Positions 48,403 through 60,448 of a stretch of DNA of 64,000 nt are shown here, piece after piece. The notes under the pieces were generated by a model, which had not been told where the DNA came from, did no database searches, and saw only the letters and a program-made list of their open reading frames with translations. Source of the DNA: Apium graveolens (taxonomy: Eukaryota; Streptophyta; Magnoliopsida; Apiales; Apiaceae); NCBI RefSeq assembly GCF_009905375.1, contig NC_133652.1:20657262-20721261 (forward strand), in the 5' to 3' direction. The position numbers and the translations under genes are program-made. Positions within the stretch are counted from its first letter, which is position 1; every line of letters begins with the position of its first letter.

Positions 48403-50133
48403 GTGGTAATGGCAAGAGCAGGAAAAAGTACAGCTGGTAGGCCCTCCGCCAGTACCCACATTCAGGATCAAGACCCCTCTCAAGCCCAAAAACCTGGAGG
48501 TGATAGAGAGATCTTCCAGGAGCAACCACTGACGCAGCATACCCCGGTAAGGGATGCCAGAAATGTCATAGAGCTCAATCAGTACAAGTATACCAATGTT
48601 CGAGTTGCAGAGGAGCATATGGCCAACTTAACAAGCCACGAACTTGCTGAAGCAATCAGGCTCTACAGAGATGAACAAGCCCGGGCTCAGATGGAATTTG
48701 AACAAGATGATGAGCAAGAAGAGTCCGGGCACTCTCAACAATCCAGGAGATCTGTCTTCGACCGAATTGGGGTCAAGTCAAAGAAAAATCAAAAGGAGCC
48801 TAGCAAGAAGGACACAGAAGCAACCAGAAAGAAAAAGTTAGAAGAAATCAGAGAAAAGATAAGAAAGGAAAGAGGAAGAAAAGCTGGAGCAAAAAATTCA
48901 GAAAAGAATGCAACTGGAGGAGGAGAGGCTCCTAGCTAAAGCAAGAGGCAAAAGAACTCGGAGGGACCCTACCCCCGAACTGATTTCTGATGACGAAGAG
49001 GAGGGTCAGAAAGATCTCAAGGACATGATTTACGAGCTCCAGAGAAAAATGGAGAAAGAATCCGGGGTGGAAGTTGGGGAGACCCTCATGCCCTTCAGCC
49101 ACTCCCTAGAAGTCATCCCTCGACAGAAAAATCTCAAACACTACAACTTCGACTCTTTCGATAGATTGGGGATCCGGAAGAGCACCTCAACTACTTCGAA
49201 CAGATAGCTCAGATATACTATTACAATGACTTGACGAAATCCAGATTCTTCGCCTCGACCCTCAAATGGGGGGGCTCAAAGATGGTTCAGCAGAATCCCA
49301 TCAAGAAGCATCCACTCCTGGAAAGAATTCAGAGGAGCCTTCCTTAGAAGATTCAGAGCCAACAAAACACATGAAATGCACATGTGCCACCTGGAGACAA
49401 TCCGCCAGTATGATAGCGAAGCACTCTCAGCCTATATGTGGAGGTTCCAGGAAGCCATCAACAAAGTTTCGAATCTCGATGAAAGGGAGGCTCTAAGCAT
49501 ATTTCGAAAAAACCTGGATCCAGGACACAACGAGAGGTATATTGTGGAATTAATAAAAAAAGAGCCCCAAAGCATGGCCGCTGCTTATTCTATGGCAGCA
49601 CGGTTCATAAAAGAAACGGATGTTCTCCAAGCAATGAGAATGACTCGGAATGGAGGAAACAGGAACAAATCTTCTGATGACCGACCGAAAGGGGGTTACC
49701 ATCAGGAGAAAAAGTTCAAACAAAGCAACCAAACCCAGCAAACAAATGTTGTACAAAACACCCCAATATTCCAAAGATTGGGTCCTAAAACAGAATCCAA
49801 AAGTGATCCCGGTCCCCCTAAGCAGCAAAGGGAGCCTAGGCAAGAGCCAGAGTGGACACAACTAAACAGGACCCGGGAAGAGATACTGAAGTAGATCAAG
49901 GGAAAGCCATTCTACTATCCTCCAAAGTCAATGCAGACTCCCACAGAGAGCAGGCCTTACAACAGGCAGTGTGACTATCATGAAACCCATGGGCACAAGA
50001 CTGAAAATTGTCTCTATTTAAAATACTTCATTGAAGATCAAGCCAAGAAAGGCAACATGAATCAATACATCTCAAGGGAGAAAAATCAGAGAGAAGAAAG
50101 GCAAAGGAAAGGTAAGAATGTGGTGAATGAGGC
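48403..50133 (+). pseudogene. Gag remnant, plus arm
   Basis: Gag starts MARAGKSTAGRPSAS (ATG at 48409). It has a Gln/Glu-rich coiled region (ELAEAIRLYRDEQARAQ), the retrotransposon-gag core (HLETIRQYDSEALSAYMWRF, FRKNLDPGHNERY) and a CDYHETHGHKTENC zinc-knuckle-like motif. Damage differs from the other arm: a 1-bp gain near 48870, a 1-bp loss in a G run near 49186 and a TAG at 49892-49894. Homology to the minus arm stops at 50129, right after the GKNVVN codons. It would encode the capsid-forming protein if intact. Confidence 0.88.
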
Positions 50134-50802
50134 AGTACTGTGCCTCTCCTGGGCCTATGCACTTGAGGATTGGGGAGGAGAAGGTCCGGCAATAGAGTAT
50201 TCCCTCTTCAATGAAGAATTTTGAAGCTTTTGCCTTTAACCTTTGTGCCTTCCCTTTATCCTCCGGGAGCTCTCCCTTCTCCAAGTAATTAATGAATGGA
50301 GTCATCCAATTTGGTCTGTTGTCTATTTCCATAACTTCCTCAGACTCTGTGCTTGGTTTCTGCAATTCTTCGAAGTAGACGGAGCAATCCACGTCTGATG
50401 AATTTTGAACAAGCTTAGATAGTGTATCAGCTTCTGAATTTTCCTCTCTGCAGATTTGGATGACTTGTATATTTGGTATCAAGGCGAGGTAGCTTTGGAC
50501 CAGAGCCTGGTACTTGGCTAGAACTGGATCCTTGGCTATGTACTCGCCATTTGTTTGCTTTACGACGATCTGGGAGTCGCTGTAGATTTTGAGATTCTGG
50601 ATCCTGAGTGTTCTTGCTAGCTTCAATCCCGCAATCAAGGCCTCGTACTCTGCTTGGTTGTTTGTTGCTGAGAAGCTAAAGGAGATTGTTGTTTGGATTG
50701 TGAATCCTTCTGGGCTTTTTAGGATGAGCCCGGCTCCTGATCTTTCATTTGTTGAAGAACCATCAACTTTGAGGGCCCAAGCTTCTGTTTTTTCTAGGAC
50801 CA
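50130..50802 (-). pseudogene. RNase H spacer between the palindrome arms
   Basis: On the minus strand the gag frame continues without a stop into ALKVDGSSTNERSGAG, NQAEYEALIAGL, IYSDSQIVV and NSEADTLSKL. These carry the four acidic positions of a gypsy-type RNase H. Then SPILKCIGPGEAQYC follows, a linker normally leading to integrase, which is cut off at about 50133. Protease and RT are missing because gag joins RNase H directly. This open frame is the longest intact coding stretch of the element (50072-51550). Confidence 0.88.
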
Positions 50803-52525
50803 CATTCACCACATTCTTACCTTTCCTTTGCCTTTCTTCTCTCTGATTTTTCTCCCTTGAGATGTATTGATTCAGGTTGCCTTTCTTGACTTGATCTTCA
50901 ATGAAGTATTTTAAAGAGAGACAATTTTCAGTCTTGTGCCCATGGGTTTCATGATAGTCGCACTGCCTGTTGTAAGGCCTGCTCTCTGGGGGAGTCTGCA
51001 TTGGCTTTGGAGGATAGTAGAATGGCTTTCCCTTGATCTCCTTCAGTATCTCTTCCCGGGTCCTGTTTAGTTGTGTCCACTCTGGCTCTTGCCTAGGCTC
51101 CCTTTGCTGCCTAGGGGGACAAGGATCACTTTTGGATTCTGTTTTAGGACCCAATCTTTGGAATATTGGGGTGTTTTGTACAACATTTGTTTGCTGGGTT
51201 TGGTTGCTTTGTTTGAACTTTTTCTCCTGATGGTAACCCCCTTTCGGTCGGTCATCAGAAGATTTGTTCATGTTTCCTCCATTCCGAGTCATTCTCATTG
51301 CCTGGAGAACATCCGTTTCTTTTATGAACCGTGCTGCCATAGAATAAGCAGCGGCCAGGCTTTGGGGCTCTTTTTTTATTAATTCCACAATATACCTCTC
51401 GTTGTGTTCTGGATCCAGGTTTCTTCGAAATATGCTTAGAGCCTCCCTTTCATCGAGATTCGAAACTTTGTTGATGGCTTCCTGGAACCTCCGCATATAG
51501 GCTGAGAGTGCTTCGTTATCATACTGGCGGATTGTCTCCAGGTGGCACATGTGTATTTCATGTGTTTTATTGGCTCTGAATCTTCTAAGGAAGGCTCCTC
51601 TGAATTCTTTTCAGGAGTGGATGCTTCTTGATGAGATTCTGCTGAACCATCTTTGAGCCCCCCTTTGAGGGTCGAGGCGAAGAATCTGGATTTCGTCAAG
51701 TCATTGTAATAATATATCTGAGCTATCTGTTCGAAGTAGTTGAGGTGCTCTTCCGGATCCCCCAATCCATCGAAAGAGTCGAAGTTGTAGTGTTTGAGAT
51801 TTTTCTTCGAGGGATGGCTTCTAGGGAGTGGCTGAAGGGCGTGAGGGTCTCCCCAACTTCCACCCCGGATTCTTTCTCCATTTTTCTCTGGAGCTCGTAA
51901 ATCATGTACTTGAGATCTTTCTGACCCTCCTCTTCGTCATCAGAAATAAGTTCGGGGTAGGGTCCCTCCGAGTTCTTTTGCCTTTTGCTTTAGCTAGAAG
52001 CCTCTCCTCCTCCAGTTACATTCTTTTCTGAATTTTTTGCTCCAACTTTTCTTCCTCTTCCTTTCTTATCTTTTCTCTGATTTCTTCTAACTTTTTCTTT
52101 CTGGTTGCTTCTGTGTCCTTCTTGCTAGGCTCCTTTTGATTTTTCTTTGACTTGGCCCCAATTCGGTCGAAGACAGATCTCCTGGATTGCTGAGAGTCCC
52201 CGGACTCTTCTTGCTCATCATCTTGTTCAAATTCCATCTGAGCCCGGGCTTGTTCATCTCTGTAGAGCCTGATTGCTTCAGCAAGTTCGTGGCTTGTTAA
52301 GTTGGCCATATGCTCCTCTGCAACTGGAACATTGGTATACTTGTACTGATTGAGGTCTTTGACATTTCTGGCATCCCTTACCGGGGTATGCTGCGTCAGT
52401 GGTTGCTTCTGTAAGATTTCTCTATCTCCTCCAGGTTCTTGGGCTTGAGAGGGGTCTTGATCCTGAATGTGGGTACTGGCGGAGGGCCTACCAGCTGTAC
52501 TTTTTCCTGCTCTTGCCATTACCAC
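50803..52525 (-). pseudogene. Gag remnant, minus arm
   Basis: Same gag as the plus arm, with the ATG-rich start at 52525-52519. Its lesions differ: a TAA after KIQKRM (about 52018), and a 1-bp loss in the run near 51664. The segment from about 51550 inward is open and fused in frame to RNase H. Sequence identity with the plus arm is high by eye (a handful of amino-acid changes in the first 150 codons). Confidence 0.88.
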
Positions 52526-52995
52526 AATTGTACAAACAACTGACCAAGATTTGAGGCTACAAATGTGGATCTGAGGTTGCTTTTTTGAATGTTACAAAAA
52601 ATTTCCAGAATAACAGCAAGCAAACTTTTTGGGTTTTGCTAACAATAATAACAACCAAGAACATCAGGCTCTTGAACATAAAAGAAAATATACAAGCTAA
52701 AACAGTTCTGAGTTATAAAATCACCAAGACTATCAAACCCCAGGCTTCAAGATTATCAAGATTATCAAACCCTAAACAGCTAAAACTTAACAAACAAGAG
52801 CGAGCTCACACAAACGTGGCTTAAAGCAACAAGCTCACATAAACGTGGTTAAAATGAACATTCATATTCAAGAAAGGGTTTGGTTGTTTATGTTCTTACA
52901 GGTTTGAAAGTGGACTCTCTCAAAAGTTTACTGATGAAGATGAATCCAGGGGCACCGAGAACCAAGGATGGAGCGGCCCTCCTTCTAGCGCCAAA

Positions 52996-53769
52996 TGATA
53001 ACTCCGGTGAGCGGGCGGCTCCGTCCGACGGCGTTCCTGGACCTTCTGTGCGGGGGTGAGGTGTAGCTGCTGGTTGGGCTCCTGCAAAACAACACCGGAA
53101 GGGGGGTTTGGCTCCCACGGCGCCTCCGGTGTAACAATAAGAACAGGCTTTGGAGAAGATGAAGGTATGTATACTTATGTAATTTAGAGGCTGCTGTGTG
53201 TGTGTGGATGTGTATATGTGGTGGCTGCTGTGTGTTTTTGAGTGTATGAGAGAGTGAGAGTGTGCAAGAGTGAATATTTTCCAACCCCTAAACCCTTCAG
53301 CCTTGGGGGTATATATAGCCCAAAGTTAGGGTTTAGGGGTAGTTACCTCTAAATCTGGGCCATTAGATTTTGGGAGCGGAGGACGCCTGGCTTGGGGGGT
53401 TGCTTACACGTGTCCAGGGGAGGACCACCTTCAGAGTGTCCTAACGGCCTCTGACACGCGCCGTGCTTGTTTGATGTGTTGGTTGTTGATAGCTGCCAAA
53501 ATCACGTGCCCGCGTACCCTTGCTTGGCGGGTTGTGGGATGTGCATGTGTTTGCTAGGAACCCCCCTCATGGTGGCTTGAGTCCTGATCCGGATCCGGGT
53601 AGGCATTAGGTCCAGGTTCCGGGTTGGATCCGGATCCGGGTCATGGGATGGGTCTGGGTCTGGTCTCTCCATTTGATTGTACTGGGAGAGGGGGGTCTCG
53701 GTACATCGATTGAGCCCGGTATTCCATAGATTCAGGTTGATCCTTACCCGGGTCTCTTATACCCTATCA
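52996..53769 (-). repeat. LTR L3 (5' LTR of the minus element)
   Basis: 774 bp in minus orientation. It is followed at 53770 by the right copy of the ATCGA target duplication and preceded on its inner side by the primer-binding-like site (about 52980-52995). Confidence 0.95.
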
Positions 53770-53774
53770 ATCGA

Positions 53775-54362
53775 GGCATCATATATACTATTATGTTGGA
53801 TCCTACTTGTACACTCTTTGCTGGATGCAATATATACATTTATCTACCTTTGTGCATATAAGATTGATACAGCGAATTAAAAAAACGTTGTTCGTGCTTT
53901 ACATTTATTCTTTAATTTTGATTAAAGAAAATTAAAAACATAAGACGTTGGAACCTCGTGTAAATGCATGAAACTATATAAACTGAAACAATTTAAGCAC
54001 GGAAAATACAACATTCACAGGGGCATTTAAACAAGCATTTGGCAGGCCGGTTATCAAAGTACTATCATGTACAGGCGTTAAAAAACAAGTATCAAAATAC
54101 AAAGCAAAAAAGACTCACCTCGCCTCATGGAGTTGGAAAGTTACTGTACTTTATTGTTTCTTTCTTTGTTTTACAGCATTGAGCCTACGTTAAAGCTATT
54201 GAAATCAACAGTCTTCTAAACAAAAGGAACACAACATTATAATTAAATTATTTTTATATGAAAAACATTATAAGCGAATTAAGTTTTTTACGCAAAATGG
54301 GTATAAAGTTGGTGGGATGATTAACAGGTTTCAAATACCACATTTCTTTTATTAAAAACCGA
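53775..54362. other. Gene-free spacer
   Basis: Sequence between the LTR element and a Helitron. No gene signal. Confidence 0.45.
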
Positions 54363-55843
54363 CTAGGTTTATATCCCGTGCGAGGCACAGCATTTTCTAA
54401 ACTCACATGTTATTTAACAATGTACATATTATATAAATAAAATATAAATTATGTTGTAAGATACATTTTTTTCTATTTTATATCGGACAATTAATATATA
54501 ATATTCATAAAAATTGTATTTGTTTTATATTTTGAACCCTATTGCTGAATTGTCATTGAGCACTTGAAAATATCAAATTGACCGATTGTTTTATAACTCG
54601 TGCAATGCACGAGCATGCTCTAAATTGCGCGTTTTTAATTGCAGTTGTTGGCAGTATATTCGTGTTGTTTCTAGGTGAATTGATGAAATTAACCTATTTA
54701 TATAAGTAGTTTTTGACTTTCTAGGGTGTGGTTATATCGATGCAAAACAAGTTTTTCGACATTTAATATTAAGGTGAAACAATAGAGAAATGTAGTGGTG
54801 TTTTATGCCCGAAATATGAATAAATAATTTTTTAAATACTTAATGTATTTTAATGCTAAAAATGCGATAAATGAGGTTCGTGATTGTGGATCTTGACCAG
54901 AAGTATGTGTTGTTAGACTAATGATCTCATCAACTCGAAATATATGTAATATTAATGATCCTCGAGTTTTTTCAACCATTTTTCTTATATGCGTGAAAGT
55001 TCAATATTTGTTATATATTAATACGATTAAAAGAATTATGCAATATAGCGTCTATACCTTTAAAATTTGAATATAATAATTGTTTATGTATAGTTTTAAC
55101 CATTTTATGAAAATTATACTTTTTTTATAATAGTTCACACATTGTTAGAATAAAAAATAATTTCTACTATCTGTGCTTCGATCTTCGTACACTAATATTG
55201 TGCCCGTCTAGGAAATCTTAAAATAAGTAAATTATGACTTAAAATAAATAAGTAACATATAAGTAATAAGTAGATGAATGCTTATAAGTTATCTAAGTTA
55301 TCTAAGTGTTTGGTTAAGTTTACTTATAAGTCATAATTTTTTTCACTTAAATGAAGTAAAATAAATCACTTTTACATATAATTATCTTAATTCGTAAATT
55401 TTAAGTTAGATTGACAATAAAAATAGTTATTTTAAAATCAAAGTTAAAAAAATTAAAATAAGTTGAGAAAAAATACGTCGTTGCTAACAATCAGCTTATA
55501 AGTTGTAAATATAAGTTAGGCAGACAAACACTCGTCAATAAATTATAACGGATTTATAAATAAATAAGCTGGCTTAATTAGATAGCCAAACAGGCCCATT
55601 ATTTTTATCCATAAAAATGTATTTAATTTATTCATATAGTTATAAATTATTATTATTAAATAATCAAGTAGTAATAAATATACGTAATAATTAATACATA
55701 CATATTAAGTTAGTGATAATTAATACATGCATATTAAATTAAAATAATTATTAACATATAATTATGAGGGGCAGTTCAGTAATTTTAATATAATTAAATT
55801 TTCTCATCCAACCCCCTATTTGCTCTATTATATATATAATAGA
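54363..55843 (-). mobile_element. Helitron on the minus strand, about 1.5 kb
   Basis: Read on the minus strand, the 3' end is the hairpin GCTGTGCCTCGCACGGGATATAAACCTAG, with the host T opposite 54362. The likely 5' end is TCTATTATATATATAATAGAGC after an A at 55844. A second hairpin-like word (CTCGTGCAATGCACGAG) lies at about 54597, perhaps another Helitron end inside. The interior is non-coding. The 5' border is tentative. Confidence 0.65.
55201..55600. mobile_element. hAT-like MITE M1
   Basis: The ends GTGCCCGTCTAGGAAAT and AGCCAAACAGGCCC are inverted repeats. The interior, rich in ACTTATAAGTCATAA words, matches M2 at 59039-59455 in inverted orientation. It lies within the minus-strand Helitron interval. 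Confidence 0.7.
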
Positions 55844-55989
55844 TTTATTAAGTTGCGCTTCCCACCCTTCTAACATGTTTATTCCAAAAGAGTCGTTCTT
55901 TCATTATTCACAAATTTAACATCATAAAATTATATTATTTATTAATTAATTAATTAATAGAAAAATTTTTAATTTAATAATATACATTC

Positions 55990-57190
55990 TCGTTTAAATA
56001 AGTATAATATAATATGATGATTTTTAAAAATATTGAGAAAGTATATTCATAAATACTTGTCTTTGTAACAATTCATAGGTTAAAAGTTAAAAAGAAAAAT
56101 TTTAGAAAAATATAATGTAGTAACTCGATATTAGGAGAAATAGAAGAAATGATATTAAAAAACAAGATAATATCGAGATGATAAGTTGCTTTAAGAAGAA
56201 AGTATAAATTTTGTGATAATATTATCACGATAAGTTCCTTTCAAAAATTACAATGAAAAATATTGTAGAAACTTCAGAAAAATATTACGAATGATAATGA
56301 ATTTATAGATACTTGTATTTGTAAATTACAATACTTCATATATTAAAAGTTAAAAGAAAATATTTAGAAAAATATTATATAGTTAGTTGCTTTTAGGAGA
56401 AAGAGGAGACTTGATATTAAAAAGGATATTTAAAAAATATCAAGATACTTAGTTGATTTAAAGAAAAAATATAAATTTTAGGAGAATATTATTATGATAA
56501 GTTGATTTGAAAAAACTTAATGGAAGATATTGTAAAAACTTTGGGAGAATATAATGAATAATGATAATATATTTAGGTGAATATATGGTAATTATAGTTT
56601 TTTAATATAATTTTATGATAATATAAGATAATTGTAGTAGAAGTTTCAGGAGTGTATTATGATGGTAAGTTCATTTTAAAAATTACAATGAAATATTTTG
56701 TATAAATTTTATGAGAATATTATGAATGAGTGATCATATATTAAGAAGAATATAAGGTTATTGTAATTTTAAAAAATAATCCGGGATGGTATATCATCAT
56801 GGTAAATTTATTTAAAAAAAGGAGTTTTAGAAAAATATTATGATGATAAGTTGATTTCAAAAATTTTAATAGAAGATTTTTTTTACCTACAACCGCTATC
56901 CTCCGGCTGCGCACTATGTAAACCCTACAGACTCTAGCCTGCAAATGTATAAATCTTAGAAAAATATTATGAATGAATGATAATTTATTTATAAGAATAT
57001 AAGATAAATGCAGTATAAGTTTAAGAAGAATATTATGATGTTAAGTTGATTTCAAAAATAAAAATGGAATATTTTGTATAAATTTTAGGAGAATATTAGG
57101 AATTAATAGTAATATATTCAGTAGAGTATAAGGTAATTGCAATTTTTAATAGTTATTAACTAAAAAATTTGAGAAAAATAAAAAATTAGA
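55990..57190. repeat. Degenerate AT-rich tandem repeat
   Basis: The words AAATTTTAGGAGAATATTATGAATGA and GATGATAAGTTGATTTCAAAAA, with variants, recur at about 56262, 56528, 56698, 56945 and 57072. This suggests a diverged unit of roughly 130-190 bp. One copy is interrupted near 56884-56945 by a GC-richer segment (CTACAACCGCTATCCTCCGG). No gene. Confidence 0.6.
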
Positions 57191-58122
57191 ATAAAATAAT
57201 TTGGGAGGTGTCTTCTCCTTTATATATATATATATAAAGATATTGATGTATTAATATTTTTTTATGGCACACTTTTTTTATAACATACCTCAAGCTTTTT
57301 TACAATATTATCATTTTTTTATAACACGCCTTAAACTTTTTACCTTCATTAAGAAAAAAACTCAACCAACCTTATATGCAACATCTATACTATATTATAA
57401 TAGACAAAAGTAGTTGGTCGGTACTTACTGAAATTACTTAATTATTATATTTTTAATTATTGAGTCGATCAATTCTAATTCTAATTAATATTGAAGTCAA
57501 CTTCCTATTTTATCAATTTCAATTCTATTTTATATTGAATTCTATATCATTATAATTTACATTAAATTCAACTTCTTCTATAAATTTAAAATTTAATTCA
57601 TATCAAGTTCTATATTACTCTAATTTGTTACTTCAGACTATATTAAATTTAATCAAACTAAATAATTATTTAGATTTAGTTGATATAATGTGACTCGGGT
57701 TAAGATAAAATAATAATACTATCAGTTCTTTTGAAAAAATTACACAAATGAACTTGGATAAACAAAATAATATATTTTATTTATCCAGAAAAAAAATATT
57801 ATACAATTGATTTAAACTAACACAAAACTAAAATAAAAATACAATTCGACCAACAAAAACAAATTTATATATATTAATTATTCAGTCTAAAATAAAACTA
57901 TATTATTGATCTAGACTTCAAAAAAATTAAAATCAAACTAAAAATAATTAGTTTGATTTGATCGGTGCAGTCGGCATCGGGCTAAAATAAAATAATGTAA
58001 ACCATTTACATGATATTAATCAAATTAATATTAGACTAGATATAATTCGTATCTTATTGATGTGAACTAAAAAATCAAATTTTAATTAAAACATATATAT
58101 ATTTTTTAAAAATACACATATA

Positions 58123-58371
58123 CTACCTCCGTCCCTCTCATTTTTTTACAGTTTTTTTCACATGCTTGACACGCATTTTAATGCAACTATAGAATATATT
58201 TATGTAATTTATTTTTAAAAATTTCTTTTTTGTATTAAAATTTGAACATCATATTTTTATTTAGAAGAAAAAAAAAATTAAAAAAATTATGCAACTACAT
58301 TTAATAAGAGAATTAAAGTGCGTGCCGAGCCCCCGTCATCCAATGTAAAGAATTGAGGGGGACGGAGGGAG
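58123..58371. mobile_element. Stowaway-like MITE S6 (inside the Helitron)
   Basis: The ends CTACCTCCGTCCCTCTCA and GAGGGGGACGGAGGGAG are flanked by TA (58121-58122 and 58372-58373). 249 bp. Confidence 0.9.
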
Positions 58372-58537
58372 TAATTATCAATAAAACTATATCGTTCAAT
58401 TAGTAATATTGTCTTTTTCAAAAATCTTTTACAGAGTTATAGTTAATCGATTAAGTAATCATCATGCTAAAATAATACATTTTAAGGTCACAACATAATA
58501 GAGACGTTATATTTTTACCTTAAATAAAATAATAATT

Positions 58538-58772
58538 GTGGACCGCATGGGTTGGCTCAGTTGGTTAAATAGGGGATAACTATTCTCTTTGTCACAAGTT
58601 TGAATCCCACGGAAGGATAATTTATGATTATGCATTTTGAATGTGAGTCTAATTTGTGATTATGTCTTCTAGATGTGAGCATGTAGCTTAAGTGCGGTTT
58701 ACCTGAGCCCGCGGGGTTTATTCAGGGCACACCCGAAGGTAGCGGTTGCGGGTTTTCTATGATAAAAAAATG
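58538..58772 (+). mobile_element. tRNA-derived SINE
   Basis: The head has an A-box-like TTGGCTCAGTTGG and a B-box-like AGTTTGAATCCCA about 45 bp on, the internal RNA polymerase III promoter of a tRNA-derived SINE. The tail ends in an A-rich, GATAAAAAAATGATAA-type stretch. Flanking copies of ATAATAATT (58529-58537 and about 58776-58784) fit a target duplication. The body has CCTGAGCCCGCGGGGTTTA. Confidence 0.8.
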
Positions 58773-59038
58773 ATAATAATAATTTTGTTTTAATAATATT
58801 TCCCCTCTTACCAATGTTACCACTTTAAATAAGTTTAAATATTCTAAAAAGTTATGAACATATACGTCTACTAATATAATTATCATGAAGTCATATCATT
58901 TAAAGTTTTTAAATAAATAATATTAAGAATTGAATTTAAATTTTTTTAATATATAATATTAAAAAAAATTGTGCGATCCGTGCATGGCACGAGTTTTAAG
59001 CTAGTAAAAAGTTATATATACAACAATCATATATATTA

Positions 59039-59455
59039 AGGGCTTGTTTCGGGTCCTACTAATAACTAGCTTATTAATTTATAAACCCGTAATTACTTAT
59101 CGACGAGTGTTTGTCAACCTAGCTTATTAGGCGGATTTATAACTTATAAGCTGATAAGTTAAATGTTAGTAATGACATACTTTTTCTCAACTTATTTTGA
59201 TTTTTTTATTAACTTCGGTTTTAAAATGTATGTTTTAAAACGCTAATATAAATTTAAAAATCACAAATTAAGATAAATATATTTTAAAATAATTTATTTT
59301 AGTTCATTTAATTCTTTTAAAAAAATTCAACTTATAAGTAAAATTATTCAAACACTTATGTAACTTATTAAGATTCATCTAATTATCACTTATAAGTCAC
59401 TTGTTGATTTTAAGTCATAAGTTAGTTATTTTAAAATTTCTCAAACGGACACTTA
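59039..59455. mobile_element. hAT-like MITE M2
   Basis: The ends GGGCTTGTTTCGGG and TCTCAAACGGACAC are inverted repeats. The interior matches M1 at 55201-55600 on the other strand (TTATAAGTCA, AAATTTCTCAAAC). The target duplication is unclear. Confidence 0.7.
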
Positions 59456-59813
59456 ACTTCGTGTGATCTCATTTATAACTTTTTATGGTATTTTTGCCGA
59501 AATATTGAAAAATTGAATATTTTTGACAAATTTCTTTAAATCATTAAAATCTAACATATTCACAATATCCCGCAGTATGTGAGATGAGTTTTACATAGTC
59601 TTACCCTCATTTCCAATTATGAAGCGGATGTTTTAAAAAGATGTGTGTTATCCTGTATTATGAGCAGAAGTAAGTGTTACAGAAATCGCTTATCAGATAA
59701 AATCGGTGAAAGGACCTTATAGCAATTTATTAGAAATTGGGGATTTATAGAAATGATAAATCGGTGAGAAATCGGAAGTAATTTATTATTTACTTTTAAT
59801 ATTTGTGTAAGTA

Positions 59814-60448
59814 AGGGGTCATTTGACAAATCTGAACGATAGTTTATGTACCACTAAAATTTTTGGAATGAAAGAAATTCTGAACAAGTCATTCGAGTCA
59901 TTTGACAAATCTGAATCAAATTTCCTGAATAGATTGAAAATTTTAAAATGTGAAATAAACATGTAATATCTTAAATTTAAAATCTTCTAATTATCATGTC
60001 CAACATCATAATATTTATAATATAAAATCTTTAAAATATTTATGCAATTAATAATTCTGAAACTTATTTGCTAATTAAAAAATTTAATTAACTAGTAGAC
60101 ATGTAATAATGACAATATTTATCATAAAATAAAATCATTTTTAACAAATTTTGTATTTAAAATAGTTAGTTTATAATGATCAATTCTATGACCAATTTAA
60201 AACTAATTAATTATTATTTATGACATCTAAAACTGTTTTTGAATGGAACAACTTATGTATATGAAGCATATTTGTAATGGTAATGTACTGGTCTACGTGA
60301 AAAACCGTGCAGGTAGGAATTTTTAGTCCATTCGTCCAAAAGAATTTTGGTTCGTCCAGAACTTTAAAGGAAAAACAAATGATTAGAACTACTCCATCCT
60401 TCTCATCGAGTTTAAACTTACTCGTTTCAGCGTTATCAAACGACCCCT
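59814..60448. mobile_element. MITE with GGGGTCATTTGACAA termini
   Basis: The left end AGGGGTCATTTGACAAATCTGAA pairs with the right end GTTATCAAACGACCCCT. The left motif is repeated internally at about 59897 (GAGTCATTTGACAAATCTGAA), so the element may hold an inner partial copy. No coding capacity. Confidence 0.8.

Larger units (their letters stand above)
45651..53769 (-). mobile_element. Gypsy-like LTR element with an inverted duplication (three LTRs)
   Basis: The insertion is bounded by a 5-bp target duplication ATCGA (45646-45650 and 53770-53774). Read on the minus strand, the 5' LTR is 53769-52996. Next come a GGCGCTAGAAGGAGGG primer-binding-like site, gag, and an RNase H piece to about 50130. 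At the far end, a polypurine tract (46441-46427) precedes the 3' LTR (46426-45651). Between them lies a third LTR plus leader and gag in plus orientation (47156-50129). The opposing arms, about 2.97 kb each, form a long inverted repeat around a 673-bp spacer. Protease, RT and integrase are absent. Assignment to Ty3/gypsy rests on gag and RNase H style. Confidence 0.92.
57384..59004 (+). mobile_element. Non-autonomous Helitron, about 1.6 kb
   Basis: The 5' end TCTATACTATATTATAATAG follows A at 57383. The 3' end is a hairpin (TCCGTGCATGGCACGAG), TTTTAAG, CTAG and T at 59005. Both ends fit the plant Helitron consensus. It carries a Stowaway MITE and a SINE but no Rep/helicase. Confidence 0.87.
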
